Shown: one piece after another, positions 51,077-60,712 of the stretch
Layout: each line of letters opens with the position of its first letter
Numbering within the stretch: position 1 is the first letter of the stretch
Assembly (NCBI RefSeq): GCF_004011835.1
Contig: NZ_RKLN01000003.1
Coordinates: forward strand, 558,001 to 622,000
From: Rhodococcus spongiicola
GTDB lineage: Bacteria > Actinomycetota > Actinomycetes > Mycobacteriales > Mycobacteriaceae
DNA length: 64,000 bases
Reading direction: 5' to 3'
Translations under genes and position numbers: made by a program
Notes under the pieces: model-generated
Told to the model about the DNA's origin: nothing
Seen by the model: the letters and a program-made list of their open reading frames with translations, nothing else
Database searches by the model: none

Positions 51077-52425
51077 CGGTCCACTCCCCCCATGACGGGG
51101 TCGATACTGGCCACCGACGCGATCACATCTGCCACCATGCCGCCCTCGCACATCGCCGACACTGCCTGAAGGTTGGTGAACGACGGATCGCGATAGTGGA
51201 CCCGATACGGCCGCGTGCCTCCGTCGCTCACCATGTGCACGCCCAACTCACCGCGCGGGGATTCCACCGCAACGTACACCTGCCCGGGGGGGACCCGGAA
51301 CCCTTCGGTCACGAGTTTGAAGTGGTGGATCAGACCCTCCATCGAGGTGCCCATGATCCGGCGGATGTGCTCCAGCGAGTTTCCGAGGCCGTCCGGGCCG
51401 AGCGCGAGATCGGCTGGCCATGCAATCTTCTTGTCCGCCAACATGACCGGCCCGGGACGCAACCGGTCCAGGCATTGTTCGACGATCTTGAGCGACTCGG
51501 CCAGTTCCCGGACGCGGACGAGGTACCGGCCGTAACAGTCCGATCCGGTGTCGGTGATGACGTCGAAGTCGTACGTCTCGTAGCCGCAGTAGGGATCGGT
51601 GCGGCGCACGTCATGGGGCAGCCCGGTCGCTCGAAGGATCGGACCGGTGATGCCGAGCGCGATGCATCCGGTGAGATCGAGGTAGCCGATGCCCTGCGTA
51701 CGAGCCTTCCAGATCGGATTCTCGTTGAGGAGGTTCTCCAGATCGCGTAGCCGGCGCGGCATCAGGTCGAGCAACTCCCGTACCTTCTCCACCGCACCGT
51801 CGGGCAGATCCTGAGAGAGTCCACCCGGGCGGACGTAGGCATGGTTCATTCGCAGACCCGTGATCATCTCGAAGATGTCGAGGACAAGTTCACGTTCACG
51901 GAACCCGAAGAGCATCGGTGTGATCGCACCCAATTCCATGCCGCCGGTCGCCAGCGCGACCAGGTGCGAGGAGATCCGGTTGAGTTCCATCAGAAGCACC
52001 CGGATCACAGTGGCGCGCTCGGGGATCTGGTCGGTGATGTCGAGCAGCTTCTCCACGCCGAGGCAGTACGCCACCTCGTTGAAGAACGGCGACAGGTAGT
52101 CCATGCGGGTGACGAAAGTGACGCCCTGAGTCCAGTTGCGATACTCGAGATTCTTCTCGATGCCCGTGTGCAGGTATCCGATTCCGCAACGGGCGTCGGT
52201 GACGGTCTCGCCCTCGATCTCGAGGATCAACCGCAACACCCCGTGGGTGGACGGATGCTGCGGCCCCATGTTGACGACGATGCGCTCGGCGCCGGATCTC
52301 TGGGCTTCGGTCGCGGCGTCGACGAGATCGTCCCAGTCCTGCCCCGCGACGGTGAATTCCGCACCATCAGCGCCGTCCAGACCACCACTGCCGTCCTGGT
52401 CGAAGTTTTCGCGAGGATGGTTCAC
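51073..52425 (-). CDS. nuoD: NADH-quinone oxidoreductase subunit D
   Basis: 450 aa, homologous to the hydrogenase large subunit. [22 protein letters not shown] carries the conserved His pair at the quinone site; [32 protein letters not shown] and the C-terminal DPVMGGVDR are conserved. The start overlaps nuoC (ATGA) and the stop overlaps nuoEF. An N-terminal acidic extension of about 40 residues precedes the core. Confidence 0.97.
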   Translation of the reverse strand: MNHPRENFDQDGSGGLDGADGAEFTVAGQDWDDLVDAATEAQRSGAERIVVNMGPQHPSTHGVLRLILEIEGETVTDARCGIGYLHTGIEKNLEYRNWTQGVTFVTRMDYLSPFFNEVAYCLGVEKLLDITDQIPERATVIRVLLMELNRISSHLVALATGGMELGAITPMLFGFRERELVLDIFEMITGLRMNHAYVRPGGLSQDLPDGAVEKVRELLDLMPRRLRDLENLLNENPIWKARTQGIGYLDLTGCIALGITGPILRATGLPHDVRRTDPYCGYETYDFDVITDTGSDCYGRYLVRVRELAESLKIVEQCLDRLRPGPVMLADKKIAWPADLALGPDGLGNSLEHIRRIMGTSMEGLIHHFKLVTEGFRVPPGQVYVAVESPRGELGVHMVSDGGTRPYRVHYRDPSFTNLQAVSAMCEGGMVADVIASVASIDPVMGGVDR

Positions 52426-53183
52426 TGGTAGCCCCTCCGCTCGTCCGGTGGTGGGACCGTCGCCCCCTTGTACTCGACGGGGATGCCACCGAGCGGATAG
52501 TCCTTGCGTTGCGGATGCCCCACCCAGTCATCGGGCATCTCGATCCGGGTGAGTGCAGGATGACCCTCGAAGACGAGTCCGAAGAAGTCGTATGTCTCCC
52601 GCTCGTGCCAGTCGGTGGTCGGATAGATCCGGTAAAGCGACGGTATGCGCGGATCGGCGTCCGGCACGGCGACCTCGAGACGCAGCCGCCGACCGTGGGT
52701 GATCGACATCAGCGGATACACCGCGTGCAGTTCCCGACCGGAGTCCTGTGGATAGTGCACGCCGCTCACCCCGAGACACAGCTCGAATCGCAGGCCCGGG
52801 TCATCACGAAGCAATCGTGCGAGCAGCGGCAGGTACTCCCGCCGCACGTGCAGCGTCAGTTCGTTGCGGAACACCACGACCTTCTCGACCGCGTCGTCGA
52901 GCACGGCGCCGGTGTCGTCGCCATCGGCAAGTGCGGTCTCGAGCGTGTCGACGACCTCGTCGAACCACCCGCCGTACGGCCGGGACGCCCGGCCGGGCAA
53001 CGTCACCGGGCGCAACAGGCGTCCGTAGCCGGAGGTGTCGCCGGTGCCGGAGACCCCGAACATGCCCTGGCGGAGTCCGATCATCTCGCCGCCTGCGACG
53101 CGTTCGGGGGGGATCGTGCCTTCCGGACCGGCGGTCGCCTCGGGGTCGGTACCGTGCGGGTTCTTGTCGCGATCGGTCGTCAT
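52422..53183 (-). CDS. nuoC: NADH-quinone oxidoreductase subunit C
   Basis: 253 aa. The core is [35 protein letters not shown], then [42 protein letters not shown], the 30-kDa-subunit signature. About 75 N-terminal residues are an actinobacterial extension. It overlaps nuoB and nuoD by ATGA at both ends. It is separate from NuoD, unlike the E. coli NuoCD fusion. Confidence 0.96.
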   Translation of the reverse strand: MTTDRDKNPHGTDPEATAGPEGTIPPERVAGGEMIGLRQGMFGVSGTGDTSGYGRLLRPVTLPGRASRPYGGWFDEVVDTLETALADGDDTGAVLDDAVEKVVVFRNELTLHVRREYLPLLARLLRDDPGLRFELCLGVSGVHYPQDSGRELHAVYPLMSITHGRRLRLEVAVPDADPRIPSLYRIYPTTDWHERETYDFFGLVFEGHPALTRIEMPDDWVGHPQRKDYPLGGIPVEYKGATVPPPDERRGYQ

Positions 53184-53764
53184 CGCATCACTGCCCCGGC
53201 GTCTCGTCCCGGCATCCCGAGGTCGATCGCGGGATGCGCCGGTCGCGCAGCGAGTGCGGCCTCCTCAGCGGCACGGACCGCCTGTTCGCGATTGACACCG
53301 AGCGGCATGTGCTGAATCTTCTCGTGCAACTCCAGGATCGCGTTGAGCAGCATCTCGGGTCGTGGCGGGCAACCAGGTAGGTAAATGTCCACCGGCACAA
53401 CGTGGTCGACGCCCTGCACGATCGCGTAGTTGTTGAACATCCCGCCCGATGACGCGCAGACTCCCATCGCCAGCACCCACTTGGGTTCGACCATCTGGTC
53501 GTACACCTGCCGGAGGACCGGCGCCATCTTCTGGCTCACCCGTCCGGCAACGATCATCAGGTCTGCCTGGCGAGGTGACGCACGGAAGGCCTCCATACCG
53601 AAGCGCGCGAGGTCGAACCGCCCCGACGTCGTCGCCATCATCTCGATGGCACAACACGCGAGGCCGAACGTGGCCGGCCACAGCGAACCCTTGCGGGCGT
53701 AACCGGCAACGGTTTCGACAGTGCTGAGCAGGAAACCGCTCGGCACCTTCTCCTCGAGACCCAT
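53180..53764 (-). CDS. nuoB: NADH-quinone oxidoreductase subunit B
   Basis: 194 aa subunit holding cluster N2, the last electron carrier before quinone. Tandem Cys37-Cys38 ([10 protein letters not shown]), [15 protein letters not shown] and [12 protein letters not shown] provide the four ligands. It starts 31 nt after nuoA and overlaps nuoC (ATGA). Standard length. Confidence 0.97.
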   Translation of the reverse strand: MGLEEKVPSGFLLSTVETVAGYARKGSLWPATFGLACCAIEMMATTSGRFDLARFGMEAFRASPRQADLMIVAGRVSQKMAPVLRQVYDQMVEPKWVLAMGVCASSGGMFNNYAIVQGVDHVVPVDIYLPGCPPRPEMLLNAILELHEKIQHMPLGVNREQAVRAAEEAALAARPAHPAIDLGMPGRDAGAVMR

Positions 53765-53795
53765 GCCAGACTCACCTCCCTCCTGCGGGGACCGC

Positions 53796-54167
53796 TCAGT
53801 CCCAGCTCAATCCCCCACGCCGCCACTCGTATACGTAGGCCACCGAAACGGTAAAGACGAAGACGGCCATTGCGACCAAACCGAACAAACCGAGGGCATC
53901 GAAGTGCACGGCCCACGGGTAGAGAAACACGATCTCGATGTCGAAGATGATGAACAGCATCGCTGTCAGGTAGTACTTGACCGGGATCCGCTGCCCGCCC
54001 GCCCGACCGGTGGCCGGCTGCGGAACCGGTTCGATACCGCACTCATACGCTTCGAGCTTGGCCCGGTTGGCCCGCCTGGGACCGACCACCGACGCGACGA
54101 CCACGGAGAACACCGCGAACGCGACGGCGATGGCCCCGAGCACGAGAATCGGCACGTACGCATTCAC
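53796..54167 (-). CDS. nuoA: NADH-quinone oxidoreductase subunit A
   Basis: 123 aa from GTG 54167, with AGGAG ten bases upstream. Three transmembrane helices; the conserved loop is [12 protein letters not shown] and the second helix [22 protein letters not shown]. It is the first gene of the nuo operon, 284 nt after the degenerate receiver gene. The operon promoter should lie in 54168-54390, but no confident -35/-10 pair was found. Confidence 0.97.
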   Translation of the reverse strand: MNAYVPILVLGAIAVAFAVFSVVVASVVGPRRANRAKLEAYECGIEPVPQPATGRAGGQRIPVKYYLTAMLFIIFDIEIVFLYPWAVHFDALGLFGLVAMAVFVFTVSVAYVYEWRRGGLSWD

Positions 54168-54390
54168 TGCGTCTCAGCTCCTCTCGTCGTGAGCCCACAG
54201 TTGTGAACCCGCACGGTGAGCACGCACGACGGGTAGCCACGAGAGACGCACAATCACGCAATCAGGAATACCTACCCGCCGAATGTGATCTACGGCTCAG
54301 CGTACCGGGATAGTGCGTGCACTTGGGTTCGGTTTTACCCGCGAGTCGCTCGGGCGTCGGAACGCCCGCGGGAAGAACTCGGGAAGGACG

Positions 54391-54434
54391 CCGGGGAGGG
54401 CCCCCGGGAGAGAACGCCGGGGAGGCACCCCGGG
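54391..54434 (-). terminator. Two tandem GC hairpins between the receiver gene and nuoA
   Basis: CCGGGG...CCCCGG stems occur twice: at 54391-54407 and 54418-54434, each 6 bp with a short loop. They lie within a GC-rich direct repeat containing ACGCCGGGGAGG, starting about 18 nt past the receiver stop in the direction of transcription. They probably stop transcription before nuoA and make nuoA-N a separate unit. Confidence 0.5.
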
Positions 54435-54451
54435 GGGAGGACACCGATACG

Positions 54452-54862
54452 CTACGCGCGCCGCAGCAGCGGGACGACCGCCTCTGCAAGCCGGAACGGC
54501 TCGATCGGGTGCTGAACTACGGCCTCGGCACGCGACCAGTCGGCGAGCCAGCGGTCGTCCACGCGGCCGGTGAGCACCACGACAGGCGGGCACGCGTCGA
54601 GCTCGTCCTTCAGCTGCTTGGCGATACCCATGCCACCCGCGGGCGCCGCCTCACCGTCGAGAATCGCAAGATCGATACCTCCGGCGTCCATCTTTCGGAT
54701 CACCATCGGCTCGGTCGCGACCTCGGTGTACTCGATCTGAGGCAGGTCGGGATGTGGGTGCGTACCGAGAGCGCGCATCACCTGCTCACGCGTCGCGGCA
54801 GCGCTGCTGTAGACGAGCACGCGCAGCTGGCCAGAACCTTCGGAGCGGACGGTCGGATTCAC
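54452..54862 (-). CDS. Degenerate response-regulator receiver protein (Rv3143-like)
   Basis: 136 aa from GTG 54862; a second GTG directly upstream is possible. The receiver fold shows in QLRVLVYSS, TREQVMRALG, GGIDLAILDGEAAPAGGMGIAKQLKDEL and PPVVVLTGR. Asp69 is at the phospho-acceptor position and Thr is conserved, but the acidic pair after strand 1 is replaced (VYSSAAA) and the conserved Lys is a His (VVQHPIEPF). It has no output domain. M. tuberculosis Rv3143 also stands just upstream of the nuo operon. Probably signals by protein contact, perhaps without phosphorylation. Confidence 0.85.
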   Translation of the reverse strand: MNPTVRSEGSGQLRVLVYSSAAATREQVMRALGTHPHPDLPQIEYTEVATEPMVIRKMDAGGIDLAILDGEAAPAGGMGIAKQLKDELDACPPVVVLTGRVDDRWLADWSRAEAVVQHPIEPFRLAEAVVPLLRRA

Positions 54863-54935
54863 CACGACAACGATGCTACGGCCGCGCACGCTCGGACACC
54901 CGGAAGCGCCACCGAATGCGGTCCGGATCGGCCAG

Positions 54936-55616
54936 TCATTCCACCACGAGCGCCAGTGCGAACCCGTCCCAACCCGTGGACCCGACGGTCTGCAACGCGG
55001 TGGCGTCCACACGCGGTTCGGTAGCCAGCAAGCCCAGGACCTCCCGGCCGGCCCGAACGGCGTCGTCGTCGAGGTCGGCGTTGGAGACCGATCCACCACG
55101 GACGACGTTGTCGACCACGATCACGGTGCCCGGACGCGACAGCCGCAACGCCCACCGCACGTAGTTGGAGTTGTTGACCTTGTCGGCGTCGACGAAGACG
55201 AGATCGAACGGCCCCATCCCGTCGGCGTCGACGCCGGGCAGCGTGTCGAGGGCAGCTCCGATCCGTATGTCGACACGGCGCCCGACACCGGCACGGTCGA
55301 GGTTCGCGCGGGCGACGGCAGCGTGCGCGGGTTCGTATTCGAGCGTCACGACACGTCCGGAGTCGCCCACGGCGCGGGCGAGCCAGATGGTGCTGTAGCC
55401 GCCGAGGGTACCGACCTCGAGCACCCGAGTGGCACCGATCATGCGCGCCAACAGGTTCAGAAATTTGCCGTGCGTCGGAGAGACATCGACCGGCGGCAGC
55501 TGGGCCGCGCCGTTCGCCTCGAGCGCCGCCGCCAGGTCGTCGTCGGACCCGATCAGGGTCTCGACGAGATAATCGTCGACCTCGGCCCAGTGCGCGCGTT
55601 CGATGTCGTCAGCCAT
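54936..55616 (-). CDS. Class I SAM-dependent O-methyltransferase
   Basis: 226 aa of the catechol/caffeoyl-CoA O-methyltransferase family. SAM motif I is ATRVLEVGTLGGYSTIWLA, then VVTLEYEPAHAAVARANL; the metal-binding region is FDLVFVDADKVNNSNY and VIVVDNVVRGG. It should methylate a hydroxyl on a small catechol-like or similar acceptor using a divalent metal. It lies ten bases after the acyl-CoA dehydrogenase on the same strand, so the two may be cotranscribed. Confidence 0.9.
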   Translation of the reverse strand: MADDIERAHWAEVDDYLVETLIGSDDDLAAALEANGAAQLPPVDVSPTHGKFLNLLARMIGATRVLEVGTLGGYSTIWLARAVGDSGRVVTLEYEPAHAAVARANLDRAGVGRRVDIRIGAALDTLPGVDADGMGPFDLVFVDADKVNNSNYVRWALRLSRPGTVIVVDNVVRGGSVSNADLDDDAVRAGREVLGLLATEPRVDATALQTVGSTGWDGFALALVVE

Positions 55617-55625
55617 CGCTTCAGC

Positions 55626-57350
55626 CTAGGGGCCCATCTCGTAGGCACCGTCGTAGGCGACGACCTGCTCCCACACCCGCTCGAACCGGTCGGTGTCGAC
55701 GACGGGCCTGCGGATCACGTCGAGCGCCCACTTCTGCTGCTCCGGGGTGGACGACGGCTTGCCATGCAGCTCAACCGCATACCGCGAGTAGTCACGAATC
55801 TGGAAGTCGAAGATCTGCCCGATGAGATCGCGGTCGAGGCCGACGATGCCGGCCTGTTCGAGGATCAGTTGCCCGTACACGATGAGTTCGAACAGGTGCC
55901 CGACCGTGAGCAGGAAGTCGAGGTCCTCCCGTTGGGCGTCGTCCGGCCCGGCGCTCGCGAGCAGTTCCCGCAAAGCGAGCGCCTGCTCGAGGAAGCGGGC
56001 GACGTTGGGGACGTCGGAGTACTCGTTGTAGATGCGGGTCCAGTCTTCGAACTGCACCTTCGCGGCGCCGCGAGTGGGTCCCTGCGCCCAGAAGAACGCG
56101 TCGTCGGCGGCGTCCATGCGGGTGCCGATCTCCGGATACTCGGCCGGGTTGAACAGGTAGTTCGGCATGAACTTGAGGATCAGCGCCACGTTGACGTGCA
56201 CCGTACCCTCGAGTTTCGGCAGCGTACCGATCAGTTGACTGACCTCGCGGAAGTAGGTGTCCTTCTCGTACCCTTTGGCCGCGATCACGTCGTGCAGGAG
56301 CGCAATCACCTGCTCGCCCTCGGAGGTGACCTTCGCTTTGGTCATGGGGTTGAAGAGCAGGTAGCGGCGGTCCTCCAGTCCGGCGCTCCGGAAGTAGTCG
56401 ACGGCCCGGGCACTGAAGAGTTTCATCGCCACCAGTCGGGTATAGGCGTCGACGAAGTTCGCCCGCACGTGCGGGAAATCGGTCACCCGCTTGCCGTAGA
56501 GAATCCTGTTGTGTGCGTGCGTGATCGCCTCGAAGAACGCATGCTCGCACATCCCGATCGACGCCGTGCACAGATTGAACTTGCCGACGTTGACCGTGTT
56601 CAGCGCCGCCGAGAAGGCGTCGGCCCCGGTGTGCAGGATGTCCTCCTCGCGCACCGGATAGTCACGGAGCGCGAAAGTGCTGACATACATCTGGCCGTGC
56701 ACGACGTTGTCGATCAACCGGTAGTGCAGGTTTCGGCTGTCGGCGACGAAGAAGACGTACCCGTCGGTGCCCTCGACGTCGGTGCGGCGACCGAATACCG
56801 ACACCATGCCCGCCACGTTGCCGTTGCCGATGTAGTACTTGTTGCCGTTCGCCCGGAAGGCCACGGTCCCGTCCTCGGCGGGCGTGAGCAGCATGTCGGT
56901 CGAGTACACGTCCGCGCCGTGTTCGCGCTCGGACAGTCCGAAGGCCATGACGCCGCCCGCGTCGAGCTGCTCGGCGGCACGTTCGCGGGCCGAGTCGTTT
57001 TCGCTCATCCAGATCGGCCCCAGTCCCAGCACGGTCACCTGCCACGCATACCAGTACCCCAGTCCGTAGAACCCGAGGATCTCGCTGAGTGCTGCGTTGC
57101 GGGCCGCATCCCATCGCTTGTTGGGGTCATCCCCGGCGTTGGCGGCCGGGGTCATGAACGTCGCGAACAACTTCTCGCCACCCGCGAAGTCCAGGAAGTC
57201 CCGCGGCCACACCGCGTGCAGATCGTCCTGCAGAAGCCGGCGTTTACCTCTGGATTCGAACCAGTCGATAGTGGCACGCAACAACCTACGCGTGTTCGGG
57301 TCGAACCGCGCTGGGTCGTAATCGTGCGGATTCAGTAGCAGTCGTTCCAC
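55626..57350 (-). CDS. Acyl-CoA dehydrogenase family protein (large, ~570 aa)
   Basis: 574 aa from GTG 57350, giving MERLLLNPHDYDP; a GTG three codons upstream is possible. The dehydrogenase core is recognisable: FGLSEREHGADVYSTDMLL (flavin loop), NKYYIGNGNVAGMVSVFGR, then a helical C-terminal domain with FNLCTASIGMCEHAFFEAITHAHNRILYGKRVTDFPHVR. About 180 further residues are C-terminal, as in the acyl-CoA oxidase-like long form. Oxidises an acyl-CoA with FAD. Substrate unknown. A palindrome over its promoter suggests repressor control. Confidence 0.88.
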   Translation of the reverse strand: MERLLLNPHDYDPARFDPNTRRLLRATIDWFESRGKRRLLQDDLHAVWPRDFLDFAGGEKLFATFMTPAANAGDDPNKRWDAARNAALSEILGFYGLGYWYAWQVTVLGLGPIWMSENDSARERAAEQLDAGGVMAFGLSEREHGADVYSTDMLLTPAEDGTVAFRANGNKYYIGNGNVAGMVSVFGRRTDVEGTDGYVFFVADSRNLHYRLIDNVVHGQMYVSTFALRDYPVREEDILHTGADAFSAALNTVNVGKFNLCTASIGMCEHAFFEAITHAHNRILYGKRVTDFPHVRANFVDAYTRLVAMKLFSARAVDYFRSAGLEDRRYLLFNPMTKAKVTSEGEQVIALLHDVIAAKGYEKDTYFREVSQLIGTLPKLEGTVHVNVALILKFMPNYLFNPAEYPEIGTRMDAADDAFFWAQGPTRGAAKVQFEDWTRIYNEYSDVPNVARFLEQALALRELLASAGPDDAQREDLDFLLTVGHLFELIVYGQLILEQAGIVGLDRDLIGQIFDFQIRDYSRYAVELHGKPSSTPEQQKWALDVIRRPVVDTDRFERVWEQVVAYDGAYEMGP

Positions 57351-57376
57351 CGGCCTCACCCTTCGCAAAACGTAAA

Positions 57377-57398
57377 CATATAGACCCCGGTCGGGGTC
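57377..57398 (-). promoter_or_regulatory. Operator palindrome and -10 element before the acyl-CoA dehydrogenase gene
   Basis: GACCCCGACCGGGGTC (57398-57383 on the minus strand) is a perfect 16-bp palindrome. It is followed directly by TATATG (57382-57377), a good -10 candidate, and the gene starts about 27 nt later. A repressor bound here would cover the promoter spacer, typical of TetR-family control of fatty-acid genes. Confidence 0.55.
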
Positions 57399-57512
57399 AC
57401 ATTCCACTGTCCTCCGGATCGGTCCGGATCACCCCGCATTTTCCGCACTTGTCGAGCCCGAGTCACGAGACCGAGCCGCCGAATACCCGAACCGACCAGG
57501 CCATGGAACGTA

Positions 57513-59258
57513 TCAGCCCCCCACGGCGGCGCGGATCTCGGCGAGTGCACCATCGGCGGCAACCTCGCGGGACTCGCCACTGAAGCGGTCACGCAGTTCT
57601 ACCTTGCCCTCGGAGTACCCGCGGCCGACGACCACCACGAGCGGGACGCCGATCAGCTCGGAGTCCTTGAACTTCACGCCAGGCGAGGCCTTGCGGTCGT
57701 CGATGAGGACCTCGATGCCTACCTTGTCGAGCTCGGCGGCCAACTTTTCGGCCCCCTCGCGGGCCGCATCGTCCTTGTTCGCGATCACCAGGTGCACGTC
57801 GAACGGCGTGACCTCCGCGGGCCAGCGCAGGCCCTTGTCGTCGTGGTGCTGCTCGGCGATGACCGCGACCAGGCGCGAGACACCGACGCCGTACGAACCC
57901 ATGGTCGGGCGGACCGGCTTGCCGTTCTCGCCGAGTACATCTACAGCGAAAGCATCGGTGTACTTGCGACCGAGCTGGAAGACGTGGCCGATTTCGATGC
58001 CGCGGGCGGAGACCAGCGGGCCGGCACCGTCCGGCGACGGATCCCCGTCGCGAACCTCGGCAGCCTCGATGGTGCCGTCCGGGGTGAAGTCGCGTCCGGC
58101 GACGAGGTCGACATAGTGCTTGCCGACGACGTCGGCACCGGTGATCCACGCCGTGCCGTCCACCACGCGGGGATCCACGAGGTATCGAACATCGTTGTCC
58201 AGCAGTGCCTTCGGGCCGATGTAACCTTTAGCGAGGAACGGATACTTTTCGAAGTCCTCATCCATGAGCATCGCGACCTCTGCGGGCTCGAGCGACGCCT
58301 CGAGGCGCTTGTCGTCCACTTCGCGGTCGCCGGGAATGCCGATACCCAGCAACCCCCACTCGCCGCCCGGCTGCCGGATCTTGACGATGATGTTCTTGAG
58401 GGTGTCGGCGCCGGTGATCGTGCGGCCCAGGCCGGCCCGGTTGGCCCACTCGACGAGCGCTTCGATGGTCGGGGTTCCGGGGGTGTCGTGGATCTTGGCC
58501 TCCGGCAAGCCGTCGACCGGGGTCGGCTCTGGCGCGAGGGTCTCGACGGCCTCGACGTTCGCGGCGTATCCGGACTCGACACAGCGAACGAAGGTGTCCT
58601 CGCCGATCTCGCTCTCGGCGAGAAACTCCTCCGATGCACTACCACCCATCGCGCCCGACGTCGCGGAAACGATCACGTACCTGACGCCGAGGCGCTGGAA
58701 CATGCGCTCGTACGCGTCGCGGTGTGCCCGATACGATTCCGCGAGACCCTCGTCGGTGAGGTCGAAGCTGTAGGAATCCTTCATCACGAACTCGCGACCA
58801 CGCAGGATGCCGGCGCGGGGACGCTCCTCGTCGCGGTACTTGGTCTGCATCTGGTAGAGGGTGACCGGGAAGTCCTTGTACGAGTTGTACTCACCTTTGA
58901 CGGTGAGGGCGAACAATTCCTCGTGGGTCGGGCCCAGCAGGTAGTCGCCGCCCTTGCGGTCCTGCAACCGGAACAGTCCGTCGCCGTATTCGGTCCAGCG
59001 GTTGGTCGTCTCGTACGGGTCACGGGGCAGCAGCGCCGGCAGCAGGATCTCCTGGCCGCCGATCGCGTCCATTTCCTCGCGGACCACCCGTTCCACCTCT
59101 CGCAACACCCGCAGACCGAGCGGCAGCCACGAGTAGACGCCGGGCGCGACGCGACGCACGTAGCCGGCGCGAACCAGCAGCTTGTGGCTGGCGACCTCGG
59201 CGTCGGCCGGGTCGTCGCGCAGGGTGCGTAGGAACAGGTGCGACATGCGGGTGATCAC
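57513..59258 (-). CDS. proS: Prolyl-tRNA synthetase
   Basis: 581 aa bacterial-type enzyme. Class II motif 1 is [25 protein letters not shown]-like region [13 protein letters not shown], motif 2 [27 protein letters not shown], and motif 3 [17 protein letters not shown]. An editing domain that clears Ala-tRNA is inserted between motifs 2 and 3 (about 225-385). A C-terminal anticodon-binding domain completes it. Start GTG 59258, or ATG four codons later (MSHLFLRTL). Confidence 0.96.
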   Translation of the reverse strand: MITRMSHLFLRTLRDDPADAEVASHKLLVRAGYVRRVAPGVYSWLPLGLRVLREVERVVREEMDAIGGQEILLPALLPRDPYETTNRWTEYGDGLFRLQDRKGGDYLLGPTHEELFALTVKGEYNSYKDFPVTLYQMQTKYRDEERPRAGILRGREFVMKDSYSFDLTDEGLAESYRAHRDAYERMFQRLGVRYVIVSATSGAMGGSASEEFLAESEIGEDTFVRCVESGYAANVEAVETLAPEPTPVDGLPEAKIHDTPGTPTIEALVEWANRAGLGRTITGADTLKNIIVKIRQPGGEWGLLGIGIPGDREVDDKRLEASLEPAEVAMLMDEDFEKYPFLAKGYIGPKALLDNDVRYLVDPRVVDGTAWITGADVVGKHYVDLVAGRDFTPDGTIEAAEVRDGDPSPDGAGPLVSARGIEIGHVFQLGRKYTDAFAVDVLGENGKPVRPTMGSYGVGVSRLVAVIAEQHHDDKGLRWPAEVTPFDVHLVIANKDDAAREGAEKLAAELDKVGIEVLIDDRKASPGVKFKDSELIGVPLVVVVGRGYSEGKVELRDRFSGESREVAADGALAEIRAAVGG

Positions 59259-59311
59259 GGTCTAGCAGCCTAGTCGAGGCATCCGCGGCGCTATCGGTAC
59301 GGTTGGCGATC

Positions 59312-60055
59312 GTGCTGGTGCTCCTTCCCCCCTCCGAGACGAAGTCCGTCGGCGGCGACGGTGCGCCGCTCGACCTGGGCGAGCTGTCGATGCCGCAGTT
59401 GACCGAGACCCGCGAGATGCTCGTGACGGCGCTCGTCGACCTGTCGGCCGACGCGGAGGCGTCGAACGTTGCCCTGAGACTCGGCCCCAAGCAGGCCGAC
59501 GAGATCGAGCGCAACGCCAAGCTGTGGGTCTCCCCCACCCGTCCGGCCCTCGAGAGGTACACGGGTGTGCTCTTCGACGCCCTCGACGCGGGTTCGCTGA
59601 CGAAGGCGCAGCGAGAGAAGGCGCTAGGTCGGCTCGCGATGGGCTCAGCCCTGTTCGGGGCCGTACGGGCTGGTGACTCGATCCCGGCGTATCGGCTGTC
59701 CGGAGGCTCCAAGCTGCCGGGCTTCGGCACGCTGCAGTCGTTGTGGAAACCGGAACTGACGGACGCACTGCTCGGCGAGGCCGACGGCGGCCTGGTTGTC
59801 GACCTGCGGTCGGGCGTCTACCGACAACTGGGTGCCGTACCGGGTGCGCTATCCGCGACAGTCCTCACCGAACAGCCCGACGGAACCCGAAAGGTAGTGA
59901 GCCACTTCAACAAGCACCACAAGGGTCTGCTCGCACGGGCGCTGACCGTCACCCGGGCCGAGCCGGACGACATCGAGGGCGTTGCCCGAGTCGCCGCCAA
60001 GGCGGGGCTGCGGGTCGAGGTGGCATCGGGCGCGGAACTGGTCATCCTCACTTAG
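59312..60055 (+). CDS. yaaA: YaaA/DUF328 peroxide-stress family protein
   Basis: 247 aa from GTG 59312, giving the family start LVLLPPSETKS. YRLSGGSKLPGFGTLQSLWKPELTDAL and VVDLRSGVYRQLGAVPG are the conserved blocks; KVVSHFNKHHKGLLARAL is the C-terminal motif. In E. coli YaaA lowers free iron and oxidative DNA damage under peroxide; the actinobacterial members are uncharacterised. It is divergent from proS, 53 nt away. Confidence 0.88.
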   Translation: MLVLLPPSETKSVGGDGAPLDLGELSMPQLTETREMLVTALVDLSADAEASNVALRLGPKQADEIERNAKLWVSPTRPALERYTGVLFDALDAGSLTKAQREKALGRLAMGSALFGAVRAGDSIPAYRLSGGSKLPGFGTLQSLWKPELTDALLGEADGGLVVDLRSGVYRQLGAVPGALSATVLTEQPDGTRKVVSHFNKHHKGLLARALTVTRAEPDDIEGVARVAAKAGLRVEVASGAELVILT

Positions 60056-60151
60056 GACACGACTTGCATACGGAGAGATAGGTCAATCGAGGCCAGTCAT
60101 GCGATGATGCGCCGAGTCAATTCGCATGAGTCAGTTCGAGAAAGGCCGAGA

Positions 60152-60712
60152 ATGCAGCCCAATCAGCAGCCGAACATTGGCGCGACGAACGAAGTGGCGG
60201 TCGAAAGAACGGGGCCCCCTCGTCGTAAGGCGATCATCGCCGGAGTTTCAGTCGCGCTCCTGTCGTTGGTGACGGCCGGGGGTATCGGCTATGCGATTGG
60301 TCAGTCGCAGAACAACGGCCCAAGCAAGGCGGCTGCATCTACCACCGACTCCACTAGCTCCAACCGCACGACCAACTCCAACGCTGCGGTCGCCAGAACG
60401 ACGGAACCGAAACGCCCGATCGTCCCCGCTGACTTCGCTATCGACATCACAGTCTTGGAAAAGAAGTGCTTCGGCTCGGCAGGATGCAGCGTGACCTACG
60501 CAATAGACCCATCCTTCAAGGGCTTTGTCGATGACCTCGAGGGTAGAAGCTTCAAGGTGGTCTACGAAATCATCGGCGGTGACGATCCCGAGATCGGGAA
60601 CTTCTCCGTGGATGGGACACGCGTGCGATACGACGAGTCTTCAAGGATTGACACCCCGAGCTCTGACGCCGTACTGACCGCGAAGGTGACACAGGTGATC
60701 GAAGACAGCTAG
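60152..60712 (+). CDS. Single-pass exported protein of unknown function
   Basis: 186 aa from ATG 60152, preceded by GAAAGG; an earlier ATG at 60104 has no such site. A short cytoplasmic head (PPRRKAI) is followed by one hydrophobic helix (about 31-52), a Ser/Thr/Asn-rich stalk (TTDSTSSNRTTNSNAAVART), and an extracytoplasmic domain of about 110 residues with two Cys (KKCFGSAGCSV) that could form a disulphide. Its codon use is less GC-biased than the neighbours, hinting at later acquisition. Not recognised. Confidence 0.75.
   Translation: MQPNQQPNIGATNEVAVERTGPPRRKAIIAGVSVALLSLVTAGGIGYAIGQSQNNGPSKAAASTTDSTSSNRTTNSNAAVARTTEPKRPIVPADFAIDITVLEKKCFGSAGCSVTYAIDPSFKGFVDDLEGRSFKVVYEIIGGDDPEIGNFSVDGTRVRYDESSRIDTPSSDAVLTAKVTQVIEDS

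Noticed and set aside
54873-57338. Over 800-codon + strand open frame opposite the O-methyltransferase and acyl-CoA dehydrogenase
   Set aside because: It spans two well-supported minus-strand genes and has shadow-like Asp/Arg/Val composition.
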